DNA of 64,000 bases from Artocarpus heterophyllus (taxonomy: Eukaryota > Streptophyta > Magnoliopsida > Rosales > Moraceae), in NCBI GenBank assembly GCA_025403435.1, contig CM046343.1, forward strand, positions 31,096,930 to 31,160,929, given 5' to 3'. Within the stretch, counting starts at the first letter, position 1; every line of letters begins with the position of its first letter. The notes under the pieces were generated by a model. That model saw nothing but the letters and a program-made list of their open reading frames with translations, searched no databases and was not told where the DNA came from. Both the position numbers and the translations under genes were made by a program. Shown one piece after another: positions 12,118 through 29,538 of this stretch.

Positions 12118-13244
12118 CTAACAAATAACACAAGCATTTGGATCTTCTTCCATACTATGCACATAATAGTACTGAGTCATGTGAGGATTATAAGCTCTGT
12201 AGGCCTTGATAAGTTCAGCAATCTGGTCCTTTTCATCTTTCTTCCCTTCATCTTTTTTGCCCTCATCTTTCTTGCCCCCGTCTTTCTTTTCCTCCTTCGC
12301 CGGCCCTACCGATACTATTTCGGTGTACCAAGTTTTGCGCAATTTGCTCACCACTTCCACAGGGTCCACATCTCCAACAACTGTTAACTTCTTTTCCTTC
12401 ATGTCCATTGAAATGGAATCAATGCCTGCAAAAATAAGTTACAACGGAAAACAGACAAACATCAGCACACTTATAGAAACTGAAATCTTCTGGAAAGAAA
12501 AATTTAACAAAAATATAGTACAGTTTTTTTAGCTTGTTATGATTGGAAGATTTTGTGTGTGTGTGTAAGATATTCTCTTACAAGACCATAATCTAATTAC
12601 TGCAGACAAAAGCCAGAAAACTTTTTAAGTGAATCTTGGAAAAGGGCAAAAAAAAAAAAGGTAAATTCAGTGTTTTTTTTTCCCCTCTAGTTTCCATCAT
12701 TACCCATGAAGAAAAGCTTTGTTACCTGTGAGGCCAGAAACCTTTTTCAAAGCCTTTTGCTTTTGTTTGTCATCATGTAAATCCAACTTCACCACCACTT
12801 TCTGCAACAAAAAGAGGAAAAGAGGAAAAAAGAGATTAAAAAAAGGCAATTATTAGTATTTCACTACTCAGCAAGAAGTACATATATTAGTATGATATAT
12901 TCATTAAAAAAAACATATGAGTATGATCCTAAGCAAATTCATATTTTCAAGTTCAATTGTCCAAATTAATCATCAACATAATTCAAAAATATGTAACAGT
13001 CAATTCCCAGGGAAAAAAAATTTTTTGCCCCCCCAAAAACCATCCAAAAAAAAAACTTGTGGAAGTAATTTTAAAGAAATATCACTTGATAATCTACGCC
13101 CACGTGAGAAAATAATATTATAAACACACTCATCAAACATTAAAAAAATTAAACAATGAGAAAAGTCGAGGAAATTCCATGCACTAAAAAGACATTATAA
13201 GCTTCAAAAAATTTTGATTTGTTAAGAGGAAATTTCACCTTCAT
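12118..13244 (-). CDS. Heavy-metal-associated isoprenylated plant protein (HIPP), 3 exons
   Basis: Exons in transcript order are 13239-13244 (only ATGAAG), 12726-12801 and 12118-12425, all GT-AG, giving 129 aa. Residues 1-68 form a heavy-metal-associated (HMA) fold ([20 protein letters not shown] at the N-terminus, [20 protein letters not shown] in the middle). Next comes a Lys/Asp/Glu/Gly linker with repeated GKKDE (about 70-93), then the conserved [15 protein letters not shown] and a C-terminal CVIC. The CaaX box implies farnesylation and membrane attachment. The usual metal-binding CxxC is absent: DLHDDKQK occupies its place. So it belongs to the HIPP subset with a degenerate metal site, and a protein-interaction role is more likely than copper binding. 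The tiny first exon is typical of this subfamily. It lies next to MDAR6, as in Arabidopsis. Confidence 0.93.
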
Positions 13245-13499
13245 TTCCCTACTTGGGTTTCCGAAAGCTCTGAAAAAGACTTGAGTGCAGAAGTAAAATA
13301 ATTAAAACAAATGAAAGATAGTTCTAAGACGAAAGGATGAAGAAAAGCTTATAATGACCAATAAGGAGAGTAATATGAAGAAGAAGAAAGCTCTGAGACA
13401 GAGAGAAAAGCAGAGACCTTTTCTTGGGGAAGAGGGTAAAGATGTGGGAATAAGGAAGGACCTTGGAAACAAGAGTTTGATATGTAATGGCTTAACCAA

Positions 13500-14288
13500 G
13501 TCAAACTAGAGTTACAAAAAAAACTGAATATTAAGGTCTTGTTTATAACAAGGAAACGATCAAAAGCGTTAAAATGATGCGAAAAAAAGTCAGTGGTCTT
13601 TTGGGGGTCTTTATTTTTGCGACTACTATGCTAATAACGACTCGTTATATATGTACGTATGTGTGTGTGTGTGTATATTTATATATATATATATATATAT
13701 CTTATATAATATATGTGAATGGTTTCTAGCTTTTACGCTTTGTTTTGTTGTACTTTTGGGGAATGAGGACTAAAGAGAACAGTTTTCCAAATTCAAGGGC
13801 AAAGTTGGAATAGGATTACAATGGTAATAAAAAGGTATTTGGAAAAGTATGGAAGTATAATTTAGAGACGGAAACATAAATTGAAAAAAAATAAAAAAAG
13901 TTGTGAAGTTCACGGGTCAATATCGACTAATTATTACTTAAACATGCATTATTTGTCATTGTTATCTCATTATTTTGACTTAATTGATCCATAAGGAAGA
14001 GTCTAATCCGTCTTAATTAAATACTTGAAATTGAATGAACGTGTTTCTATATATTGCTATAATCATCAACGGCTAAGTGATTTTATCCAAGATTATTACC
14101 ATAAATGTTTGCAGTAAATTTTGTCTGATATTTAAAATTAATTATCTAGGAGGGTCAAACTTGAGAGTAACAGTTGAAGAAGCATGTAATCATAACCTTT
14201 ATACTTCAAACCTGTGACTTTGAATTGTTGGCACATATTAACATGTGGGGTTAAGTTGACATCCCGGTATAAGAACGTCAAATTGTGA
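13500..14288. other. HIPP upstream region and AT-rich spacer
   Basis: Contains a GT/TA microsatellite at about 13654-13700. The presumed HIPP leader and promoter lie to its left (13245-13500); a strong splice-acceptor-like 'tctttttcag' on the minus strand near 13270-13279 suggests a possible intron in the 5' leader. No other gene signal. Confidence 0.35.
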
Positions 14289-14428
14289 ATGTGTTTAAGA
14301 AAACAGTTGGAAAATTATACAACGTGAGAGTTTTACATTGTAACAAATTTTTACTTTTCACTATAGTAAATGTGAACTTTACACTGTAACAAATTGAACT
14401 TTGTTTTTCTAACGTGTTTCTCGAACGA
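14289..14428. mobile_element. MITE of the GTAAAGCTCT-core family
   Basis: Outer GTGTTTAAGAAAACAGTT and, inverted, 'ctaacgtgtttctcgaac' bracket two core copies ('gtgagagttttacattgtaa' and 'aatgtgaactttacactgta'). A third core-like copy ('cgagagctttacactgtaga') occurs just outside, at about 14510-14530. Confidence 0.5.
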
Positions 14429-15933
14429 ATATGACTAATATGGTTTTTGAGAGAACAGTTTAATTTACACTGTTGTTGGTTTCAACCGAAATGTCAAACG
14501 AAAGCATATGCGAGAGCTTTACACTGTAGATGCTTTTTCTTGAGTTTTATATTGTAAACGGTTCAAACTAATAAGTTTAAACCATTGTGTTCAACGAAAA
14601 ACGACGGTTCAAAGCAAAAAAAACCCTATCGACGAGGTATTTTTCCATATCCGACAGGAAAATTCTCTAGGTTTTGTCAACAGAGGGACCATTGAATGTT
14701 GTGGAGTTTCTTCTTAAAGAAGGATGTGGAGTTTCTTCTTAAAGAAGGATGTGTCCCACTGTTTGTCTTCATGTCATGTGTGACCAGGCATACATGCCTA
14801 AGGACCTCAATTGTATACTATTGACAGGAAAAATATGGACTATAATTGAACTTAATAAATTGGACTGTATAATGTTATCATTAAAGAAAACAAATGCTAA
14901 TGACTTCCAAAATCCTTAGTTTTATCAAACAAGATTTAGAAAAAGAGAAAAAAAATAAAGAAATATTTTTAGCAAATCCTTATCCAAAAGACACCCGATT
15001 AAGAGAATCCTCTTGTTCATGTTAATTGATCAGGCTATTTAGTGTTTCAGACCATTAAAATGCCTGTGGCCTGTGCTTACTAATTATTATTTAAAGTGAA
15101 GGCATTTCATACTCATACCAATTATTATGACCAATTTTGGAATTAAGTAGACATTAGCTGTAGTCTGTAGACTTGTAGCTTACAACAGCAAGGAGACATT
15201 TTAAAATAATATATATACATAACATATATATATAAATAAATTTTGCGCTGAGTAGACTTTCAAATAATTACTTGGGCAAGAAAAACGCTGGAGGTGTAAT
15301 ACATCTATCACATAATTAAATATTGTGTCCCCAGTGGATGGTTGATTTTTATAAAGTCGGCAACTTGGATGGTTACTTTCATCTGCTCGAGCACAATTAT
15401 TCTTTCCTCAAATTAATAAATGTGTTATGAAAATAATACTATTTTTTTTCCTCGTTCCAATCTACTTTTAGCCACTTATTTTTCTTTGACATAATGATTT
15501 GTACATCAAACCATTTGTTGGACAATGTAATTCTATTTATAAGTCTGTATAATTTTCTGTTAGTATACAATATATGTAATATTATAGTTACATTTTAACA
15601 AAATTGAATGCTCTAAGACCTCATGAACAGAGTTACATTCTTAAATGAAAAAGTTACAAACATCAGATTAGTGAAGTGCCAAATTTAAGTCTATATATAT
15701 ATATATTTGAAGAGTCTCTAGTCCGATTTTTATAACTTTTTTTTGTTGAAGAATGCAACTCCATTCATGCGATTATATAACTCTCAAGTTATTCGTATGT
15801 AACACAAATAATATTATAAGTTATATTTTAATAAATTGAGTGTTACAAGACTCTATGAGATAAAACAAAGTTATATTCTTGAATAAAAAAAATCACAAAC
15901 GCTAGACTAGTCAGGTAACCAATTTAAGCCAAA

Positions 15934-15964
<31 letters not shown>

Positions 15965-16844
15965 CACACAATTCCATTTTCTTTAGACAGTTTGCAATGT
16001 CTCTCAAAACCCTTTACAAGTCATGTCTGCTTAAAGGCTCAATGATGATCCTCTAAAATGATCGAATCCGACAGAAATAATTTTTCAAGTTCATAATGAT
16101 GATGCTCTTCTATCATTAAAAAAGACAGAAATAATTGTCCATGGATTTTCTGTTGTACAAGCTTTGCAGTTGAGAAAGTTGTACTTTTGCTGGATAGTGG
16201 TTGAGATATCCCTTGTCGAATAATGCACCAAAGTCGCAAAAAATAAGGAATTCACTTTTTGGCAAAAATAACAAGGATATTGGGGATAGGAAAATAAAAA
16301 AGGGAGAAACAAACAAACATATACGTTACGAAACAAAATCATGCGTAATAGTTTGGGAGACATTCAGAGCAAAAAGAACTGAGATTTTATTCAATCTTCT
16401 TCCAACATGCATTGCAAGAGCCAGTTTTGAGTCAATTTGTTGTTATCTTGACGATGCTTCTCAAAACATGATAAGAACGCCTAAAATAATAATAATTTGC
16501 TACCACAAACTTATTATACAAAGAACAGTCTCGATTTTTATCATGATTTGTTGTGTAGCAGCCGCACAACCAATTAAATTCACCTATGCAAACCAAAATA
16601 ACCACTCAACTCTCCTAACTTTCAAGTGGCACTCTTATTGTAAATAAACATGCCACATCATCTCTCTCTCTCTCTAAAATATACATGCCCATAAAGGTAC
16701 AAAAATTCTGTCAAAGAGGAAAGACACCCCAAAAAGATAATGGAGTTTAACGCCCTAGAAGCAAGTAACTACTCACTAAACGTCGTTATTGGAGTGGTTA
16801 TGCTTGAAAATGACATTAGATATGCATAATTGGGTTCTACTTTT
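14429..16844. other. AT-rich intergenic DNA
   Basis: No gene was recognised. It holds a 25-base tandem duplication ('gtggagtttcttcttaaaga') at about 14700-14750, (AT)n runs at about 15690-15705 and 15935-15966, and a diverged duplicated segment (about 15600-15720 and 15790-15940) sharing 'aagtctatat' or 'taagccaaaa' type words. The last stretch before 16845 is probably MDHAR 3' untranslated region. Confidence 0.4.
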
Positions 16845-21915
<5,071 letters not shown>

Positions 21916-22078
21916 GATTCTGCGAAGTGAAGCTTAAAGAAAGAAACGAGGAAAGAGAGAATCAGAGATCAGAAACAACAGTAGAAAGAGAAAGAAAGCT
22001 CTGGGCTTCGAAGAGAGAGAGAAGTTTTTGAACCTGGAGAAGAAGACATACGGATTTGAGACTGGCGTTTGTTCTCTG

Positions 22079-22086
22079 TATTTATA
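22079..22086 (-). promoter_or_regulatory. TATA box of the MDHAR gene
   Basis: Minus-strand TATAAATA lies about 165 bases upstream of the MDHAR ATG. The leader between them is GA/CT-rich. Arabidopsis MDAR6 is reported to use several start sites to choose organelle targeting. Only this one TATA candidate was noted here. Confidence 0.5.
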
Positions 22087-22306
22087 GGAAAAGGAAAATC
22101 AAGAATAGTCAATTATTGATGTTGGTGGTTTGGCTTTAGAATAGGTCGAAGGGTCGCAATATATTGGGAAGAGTGTCAGAGGAAGGAATGGGTCTGGGCT
22201 GAAGACGCCTGAACGCGTGCGATTGGCGCAGCGCAGAGTTAAAATCCCAAAAGTGGCAAAGTTGGGGGCCGAAGATTGGGTTCGTCAACGGTTTGGACTG
22301 TGATTG

Positions 22307-22475
22307 GCTGTTTAGACGAGCGACGGAAACCGTATTTTTTATTATTTTTTTAGTTATAAATAATATAAAATTTTTATATATTACAATAATAAAAAAATTA
22401 TTACAATGTAAAACTCTTATATATTATAATAAAAATGATTTTAACCAATGATTTTTGTATCTTTCCAAACACCCT
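22307..22475. mobile_element. MITE of the GTAAAGCTCT-core family
   Basis: The right end 'tttccaaacaccctatc' is inverted relative to 'ggctgtttagacga' on the left. The inside has core copies 'tacaatgtaaaactcttata' and 'tataaaatttttatatatta'. The left boundary is less certain than the right. It sits about 230 bases upstream of the MDHAR TATA box. Confidence 0.45.
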
Positions 22476-22872
22476 ATCGTGATTGGAGATGGTTTAAGGG
22501 ATATAAAAACAAGTGATTTTTTTAAAAGTACTTTTGAAAATAATGACCATGGTTTTTTTAAATTAAAAAAATGGCTGTAAATTTAAGTTTAACGAGTTTA
22601 ATATGGGTAAACTTGATAAATTTATCAGTAAAACTTAATTTATCACTGATAAAAAGTCATATGCTTAATTTTAAAAAGTCATAATCATTTATTATAAAAA
22701 GGCCATAAAAATACCATCCAATTCGATTTTCCTAAAAAGTTTTATATTAACAAAATAGGCAATTTCTCTTAAAAAAGATACTTCTTTGCTTGAGCCTTCT
22801 GATTTGTATAAACAAAATAATATTGATGTGCGCCATTGATGGGGCTTTTACTGTAGAAATCCCCAACAACTT
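22476..22872. other. AT-rich spacer
   Basis: No gene. Contains short inverted words such as 'gataaatttatcagt' and 'ttatcactgataaaaag' (about 22615-22660). Confidence 0.35.
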
Positions 22873-23345
22873 TGGGTGTGTTAGTTTTATTGATTCAGTC
22901 TAGTTCAACTCGATTTGAGCAGCCATTACAGTTGAATTAGTGTTTGATAAAACATTTAGTTCAAACTAAATTGATAGTTTAAACTAGACCGAACTGAAAC
23001 TTAGAATTCAAACCCCCTCCATTTCAACATTTCAAACCAACATTAAACAATGGTTTTTCTTTCACATTCTTGTATTTATAAGTTAATACTATTATTTCAT
23101 TTTTTTAATTAAATAGCTTCTTTTTACATATTTTATATTTATTTTTAATTAAATAAAATTTTTAGCTTCAAATTGAGTTATTAATACTCTTTCAAATACA
23201 AATTCGATTCGAATTTCATATTCAAATTAACACTTTAACCGCATATTTAAATGCCAATTCAGATTATTATTTAAACTATATTTTTCAAACAATTTTGTCG
23301 AAATAAAAAAGTTCAAATTAACACAATTCGAACCAACAAACCTAA
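22873..23345. mobile_element. Candidate MITE, second family
   Basis: The left end 'gtgttagttttattgattca' and the reverse complement of the right end ('gttaggtttgttggttcgaa') are similar. The inside is AT-rich with repeated 'ttcaaa' and 'aattcga' words. A related sequence appears at about 44315-44480 in the opposite orientation. No coding capacity. Confidence 0.4.
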
Positions 23346-23463
23346 CGAGGGGATAATTATTTTTTTAAGAAAAATAGAAAAAGGATCTATTTTGGTTAAT
23401 TTTAAACTAAATGTCCCAATTTTTTTAAAAAGATAAATTTTACGAATTCCCCTTGAATTATGA

Positions 23464-23620
23464 GTGTATTTGGAATCAAGTTGGAACTTGATGTTAAAAC
23501 TTAGGTATTATAACATGTGAGAGCTTTACACCGTAGTATACTTTTGTTTTACATTTTAATATGTAAGAGTTTTACATTGTAGACACTTAGAACTTTGAGT
23601 TCCAATTTGATTCCCAAACA
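23464..23620. mobile_element. MITE of the GTAAAGCTCT-core family (best copy)
   Basis: Clear terminal inverted repeats: GTGTATTTGGAATCAAGTTG on the left and, inverted, TGAGTTCCAATTTGATTCCC then AAACAC on the right. Two core copies lie inside: 'aacatgtgagagctttacac' and 'atatgtaagagttttacatt'. Length 157 bp, no coding capacity. Confidence 0.7.
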
Positions 23621-25640
23621 CATTCTATGCTACTTGAATCAATGTACCCCTAAACTTTAAAATATATCTTTTATGCCCTGTGAACTATGACATTTCTCCA
23701 GATTCACTGCTCAAATTCTAAAACATATTGCTTTTTTTATATATATAGAATTTCTTAATTTTCATTTGATTTAAGATTACATGCGATATGTAGTAGTCGA
23801 TATGAATGTCATGAGCTCCAAATGAGTTAGTTGGGACCAAAATATTAAATATTATGCCATTAAAATGGCTGCTCAGAAGCAATAAAAGAGGGAGGAAAAC
23901 AGGAGAATGAACTCAAATTTAATTAGGTTTGTTAAGGGTTTAAAGAAATTCATAAAATTAATCCTTTAATGTGCACAACAAGTATTATTTTATCCAAAAA
24001 ATAACATATTTCAAGGCTTGATGGTGAATATGAAATTATATTCTAGTTTATAGGACAACAAATATGTTTTAAAGTTCAAGAAATATGTTAGCATAAGTTA
24101 CATAGTTAAAAAAAAATTCGTAAAATTTGTTCTTTTAAAAATTAAAGAAATGACCAAACTTCTAAAAACTAGGAAAATGATATTTTTTCACAACTATATA
24201 TTCTTGATAAACATCAGTATATTACTGATTCATTATAATTTATTACAAATAAACCATTTTTTTGTTGATTTATTAATGATTTATTATTGATAATTTTAAA
24301 AATTGAGTGAAATTGGTTAATCGCTAACTAATGTCAGTTAATCATTGATAAAGCATTAAGTTAATCAATAATAAATCACGAAATTAATCATTGATAAACC
24401 ACAAATCAAAATGTCATTGATAAATATTAGTACATTATTGATTAATATTGATACATCCTTGATTAACTATTTAAAGAAAAGGCCATTTTCTTAATTTTAA
24501 AGCGATTTGTCCATAAACTAAAAAAAAAAAAACTTAAAAAGGGTCATTTACCCCCAAATTTGTTTTAAGCAAGATGCTCTAAGCACCACCAAAAAATAAT
24601 CAACATCCCATCACATCCCCTTTTCAAATCAACACCTATGCCTTGAATGACAAAAGCCGTCCTAAACCATTTTGACCTGATTGGTACAAGCGCATTGAAG
24701 AAAATACAAGGCGGGGAGGTTGGCAACACGCACAGAGACAGGGCCAACGCCCATAAACTTGATGCCGTGATACACCCTATCTAGCAAATAATTTCTTATG
24801 AGTTAAAAGCACATTCCTTAATTTTTTTTAACAAACTAGGAATTAAGATTGTAATTATTATTTAGTTTTGTTGAGATGAACATTTTGTTCTTAATATGAG
24901 ACGTGCCTAGGGGGTAAGACTAGTAGAATTATTGCACGATACATACCTAGGCCAATAACAAATGTTCCCTGCACTTTGTGCATCATGATTAGTGTATTAA
25001 AGTCGGTATCTATGGTACGACTGATTCGAATAATAGAGAAAATACCTAACTCTACCAAAATTCAACTCCACACAAACGTGATAACCACATCTGCAACAAA
25101 ATTGTGCCTTTAAACCAAAAAAAAAATCCAATACCATGAGAACATGACAGGCACATTTTCTCCATTGCCACTATATTAATGCATGCAAGTAATTAAGCCC
25201 TTTTCATAACCATTATGAATCGGAAAATAGAAAAAGAAAACTTCACTCTGCATATTGAATACAAGATAACTTTAATTGGTTATATGTACATCTTTCTCTT
25301 TAATTAGAGTTTATGCACTTAAAAAAAAACCCAAAAAAAATTTGCAAGACTACAAGTTACTCCAAAGAGGAGAACAATTCACATTTTAAGCAAAAAAGGC
25401 AGGCTTTACCACACTCCTTAGTGGCCGAAGCAGCAAGCTCAATCAAAACGGACACCACAAATGATCCACCTTGCAAGGTTCAAACGACCATGTCCAATGA
25501 GTCAAGATAGATGCTCAAATGTAACAAAAAATTGAACCTTGGGAAGATCACAAAAATTCACCTCGTATTGTAATCTCAAGCTCTTCCAACATACCTCAAA
25601 ATTCCCATCATCTGTCTTTCTTTCAAGTTTTTAACCAATT
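23621..25640. other. AT-rich intergenic DNA with ROH1 3' region
   Basis: No gene was recognised. About 24190-24480 is dense in 'gattaat', 'tgataaa' and 'attgat' words. A GC-richer patch at about 24600-24780 has a short minus-strand frame without a known domain. About 25300-25640 is probably the ROH1 3' untranslated region. Confidence 0.4.
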
Positions 25641-26577
25641 TTACATTGTCGGTGTGGAGGAAACTTTACCAAGTTGGTCCAACACCTCAAGCACCTCAGT
25701 CCTAGTCCTCACAACCTTACGAAACACCTCCCTTATCTGCTGCTGCAAAGGCACCAACCCCCCCTCCAGCTTACGGCAAGTCTCGGCCAACTCCGCCACC
25801 TGCGCCGCCACCTCCTCGAGCCTCTCGGCCTCGGCGGGGAACTGGAACGAGTCAGCGAATTCGATCAACGACTGCCCCAACCTCTCCATCCTCTGCATCT
25901 CCTCCAACGCCCCAGCGGAGCCGCCTTTCTTCTCCTTCTTCTTCCACTCCTCCGCTATCTTCTCCTGCAGGCCGATTATGGGCTGGGCCCAGCCCAACTG
26001 CCTTGGGACTGGGAAATGGGTCGTCAATCCGGTCCTCTCCTGGCACGGAATAGCAGCCACCAGGGTCCACATAACGAACACCACAACCGTGCTCATAACA
26101 TAAACCGGATGAGCCAAACCGGACAATTCGCCTCCACGTGGCGCCACCAGATTGGCGGACATTGCCTGAATCTGTTTCGCCGCCGACCAGCCCTTGGCCA
26201 TCCCCCACCACATCGACCGGAATTGACCGGCCGTCTGATCTTTACTCCCTGCACCGGAGCTCCCTCTCCGGCCGAAAGACCAAGCCCTCTCCGTCGACTT
26301 GCTTCCAGCCACATCCCTGTCCTCGATCGCCATCGCCATCATCAGCGAATTCAACGCCTTCTTCGCCCGCCGGACCTGGCCGTTGCCGATAGGCCTCTGC
26401 TCCAGAGCCGAGACCGCGATCTCCGCGAGCTTCTGGCAGTGGCGGACGGCCTCGACGCCGTGAGTCACCGCATTGCAGACGTCCAACGCCTTCACGAAGC
26501 GGTCGAGGAGCTCCGGGATGAGGCGATCTAGCGGCGGCTTCGAGACCTGGCAAGGCTCACGGCCGATCATCAGGAGC

Positions 26578-26618
<41 letters not shown>

Positions 26619-26834
26619 TTTCCTCAGCCAGGCGATCGAGAGAATGGAATCGGAGGCCGGGGATTCCTCCGTCGTCGGAGGAGACAACAGATTAGAGAAT
26701 CGATCTGCGACGTGCTTCTGGAAAAGCTCGAGGTCTTCAAGCTCTTGTTCATGGTTTCCGTCCATGGAGACCACCTGGTTTCTGCGTATGCTGATTCTGT
26801 TCAGGAACGAACCCTGGTTTTCCGTCGCTCTCAT
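25641..26834 (-). CDS. ROH1: ROH1-like protein (DUF793 / BYPASS1-related), intronless
   Basis: A single uninterrupted frame of 397 aa. In Arabidopsis ROH1 binds the exocyst subunit EXO70A1 and affects secretion of seed-coat mucilage. The N-terminus GSFLNRISIRRNQVVSMDG then HEQE.LEDLELFQKHVADRF is the family signature, followed by ILSIAWLRKLLDAFLCCEAE (64-83). A helical repeat region follows, with a Ser/Gly-rich linker at about 176-200. One hydrophobic segment lies at about 243-262 (HPVYVMSTVVVFVMWTLVAA). A Lys/Glu-rich stretch (293-303) and a C-terminal helical region (305-390) complete it. The gene is far more GC-rich than its surroundings, so its antisense frames look open but are shadows. 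Position between MDAR6 and MYB103 matches Arabidopsis AT1G63930. Confidence 0.93.
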
Positions 26835-27003
26835 GTTTTTTGCGCTTTTCTGTCTGTTTTTGATGAATCGGAAAGGGAAAGGGAAAGGAAAAGAGAAGGG
26901 AAAATGGAATTGGGGAATAAAAGGAGAAAAAAACAGAGGAAAATGAGGAAGAAGAAAGAAGGGAAGGAAAAGGAGAGGTCTGCATAAAGCTTCGGTTTGA
27001 CAG

Positions 27004-27010
27004 TTATATA
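27004..27010 (-). promoter_or_regulatory. Possible TATA box of ROH1
   Basis: Minus-strand TATATAA lies about 170 bases upstream of the ATG. The interval between contains a G/A-rich (C/T-rich on the sense strand) leader at about 26868-26980. Only moderately convincing because AT-rich words are common here. Confidence 0.35.
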
Positions 27011-27179
27011 TGTAAAACAGTGGCGGGTGAAATGGTCCTATTGGCTTGTCCGAGACGAGACCGTTTCTTCCGTGGACGCTGCCCGGTTTGTGCCTCCTGT
27101 GGTTTTACCATATTACCCCTCCACTGTCCAATGGAATTTTTTAAAAAGAAAAGAAAATTTTTGTGTCACGTTATATTAA

Positions 27180-28495
27180 TGTATCATATGTTTTGGAAAT
27201 TGCTGGTTGGTAGGCCAATATTTTTGTACGAAATGGTTGGAAATCTCAAATCAATGTCTTAGGATTTGGGAAAAAATGGTTACGCGTTGCTACCTAAACA
27301 ACGTGCCATGTCTTATTGTTCAGGTTGTTATGTGGAGGAAAATACCCACATCAATTAATTTATGAAGCCGGGTGTATTCAACCACAAAAAAAGGTCTTTT
27401 TATGTAAAATAGAGAGCTTGAGTTGATTTAAAATATAGATTTTTTTTTTTTTTTTTGCAAGTAGTGCATAGAATTTGAGTTGTGTGAAGAGGAATAAATA
27501 ATCAATCAAGAATGATGGTTTTGCTTTGTTAAAACTTCAATCAACAAAGATAATTAATTGACTCAAATCAATAATTTTTTTAATCACAACAAAAGAAGAT
27601 CAAGGTTATGAAAAATGTAAATTATCATAACATAATGAAGGAATTCTATTAGGGAATCCGCTACAATTAAAGATCTTACTCCCAATTACAGAATTTCTAA
27701 AAAACATGGAAATTCAATATATAAAGAACTTATAGGATAACAAATGTTTGGGGTTTTTATCCATTTTTTGTAATGCAAGAAGCAAGATATTTTCTTATTT
27801 TTCAACATGTTTTGTAACAAGATATTGCTCAATTGCCAAAACCTTCCATAACTAGCATCCCTAGCCTAATGTGTTTTAATATTGTAGTGTTTTGTGTCGT
27901 AAAATTTAAATTGCTCTAGTGTTTTTTTATTTAAATTGATTTTAATTCACTTTTCAAACACCCTTTTAATAAATACAAAATAAAGTAAATTCTCATTTGT
28001 ATTAAATCCATATCTTTCAATTTTAACATTATTACCCTTTTCACCACGCAACCCCATATGCATGGGGAGATTTTATGATGGGGCATCTTGTTTATTGGCC
28101 ATTTTGACATTTTGATTAAAATTAAAGTTTTAAATTTAAAAACTACAACATATGAGAACTTTATACTTTAATAATTTTTTATTTTTTACTATAATTGTTG
28201 AAAATTTCATACTGTAATTAGTGAGAACTGATTAGTTTAAACTAAAGTGTTAAAACAGAAGCTAGATGTAATAAAATAGATAAAATAATATTGTATTCAT
28301 CTAAAAGTTGAATCTTTTTTTTTCTTTAAGAATCTAGCTAGTTTTTAACTTTTTATGAAAATGGAAAATGTGTGATTTATTCAAAGCCCAAGGGCAATAT
28401 CAGGTAAAAAGGCCATGCCGTGTAGCTGAGTCAGCAAGCGCAAAGCCAATAAAGCTAGTTGATCGCGGCGTAGGACGCGTTGTACTGAGCCAGAT

Positions 28496-28527
<32 letters not shown>

Positions 28528-29533
28528 TAATTGTGTCGTCATCTCATAAGGTTCGAGATTATTTCAGTGAGCGCCTTATAAAGCGTCAACAAGAGAAATC
28601 CATTGACCGAGTCATGCCTCTTATTAGGCCCACTTCTCAGATTCCCTTGTGACGCTGCGGCTTATGCATAGCCGATCGCGCCATGTTGATCCATTCCCAT
28701 CTTCTTTTACAGCACTCTTCTCCGGCGCTACTTCGAGTCCAATAAGACCATTATATTTCAATTCAATTTGGATATATCATTTTTCCAAGCAAACCCAACA
28801 AAACAATAATAATAATAAATAATAATCGCTTGATATTTTGACCATTGACTATCATTAGTTGTTCCATCATCTGAATTCAAGTAGCCTACTTTATAATAGA
28901 AAGGTCAATGAAGAGAATTAAAACTCGTGATGATATATGTTGCTTAACTCTTATGCTTTATTCACAAATGATTTTCACATTATAGTTTTTATCTTATTGG
29001 CCCCTGGCTTTCATTTTTTTTTTTCTATATATTTGGATACTCCGTTCCAAAAATAACTCTTTTGTTAGAAAGTCATTGAAAAATGTGGACAAAAAAGGTT
29101 ATGTGACCATCCTATGAGTGTGTAAGCGCGTTTGGGAATTTAATTGGAACTTTATTTTATAGCTTTAACTAATTTTTGCCATAGTGTTTTCTTTTACAAT
29201 AGTTGAAAATATATTTTGTGATTTCAACTGCGTTTTCAAACTTCCTAGTTAATATGATCACAAAACAAAGCAAAATATTAGGAAGGACATGTTATTAGGG
29301 TATAGTTAGACCCTTTAATTTGGGATAGTAAGATGTATATAAATGAAAGCTAGCGACCATTTGTGAAAATTATAACGCTAATTGGGAGAATTATATTATT
29401 ATGAGTTTTTAATGGTCAAAAACATTTTTTATTTGTAGTTGGAAGTTTAATCTAGTGGTAATTTTATGCACACCTCTAATATTAAGGTATAATATTAAGG
29501 TATTGTGTTCAAATCCTCCAGTCTAATTTCAAA
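27180..29533. other. Intergenic DNA with a GC-richer island
   Basis: Mostly AT-rich. About 28375-28740 is less AT-rich, with a (GA)n tract at about 28495-28528. Its open frame is mostly low-complexity and has no recognisable domain. A weak core-like word of the MITE family ('catatgagaactttatactt') lies at about 28148-28168. Confidence 0.4.
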
Positions 29534-29538
29534 AAAGA
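29534..29538 (+). repeat. Target site duplication, left copy (AAAGA)
   Basis: AAAGA lies directly before the TG of the 5' LTR and is repeated at 41704-41708 directly after the CA of the 3' LTR. Five-base duplications are expected for Ty3/gypsy integration. Confidence 0.9.

Noticed and set aside
16201..16647. 148 aa plus-strand frame downstream of the MDHAR gene
   Set aside because: AT-rich chance frame with no motif or splice support, lying in the probable 3' flank of MDHAR.
24565..24747. 60 aa minus-strand frame in a GC-richer patch
   Set aside because: No homologous motif, splice sites or promoter; noted only as a composition change.
25674..26531. Long plus-strand open frame (285 aa) opposite ROH1
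   Set aside because: It is the antisense shadow of the GC-rich, intronless ROH1 gene. The Pro/His/Leu/Arg-rich translation matches no family.
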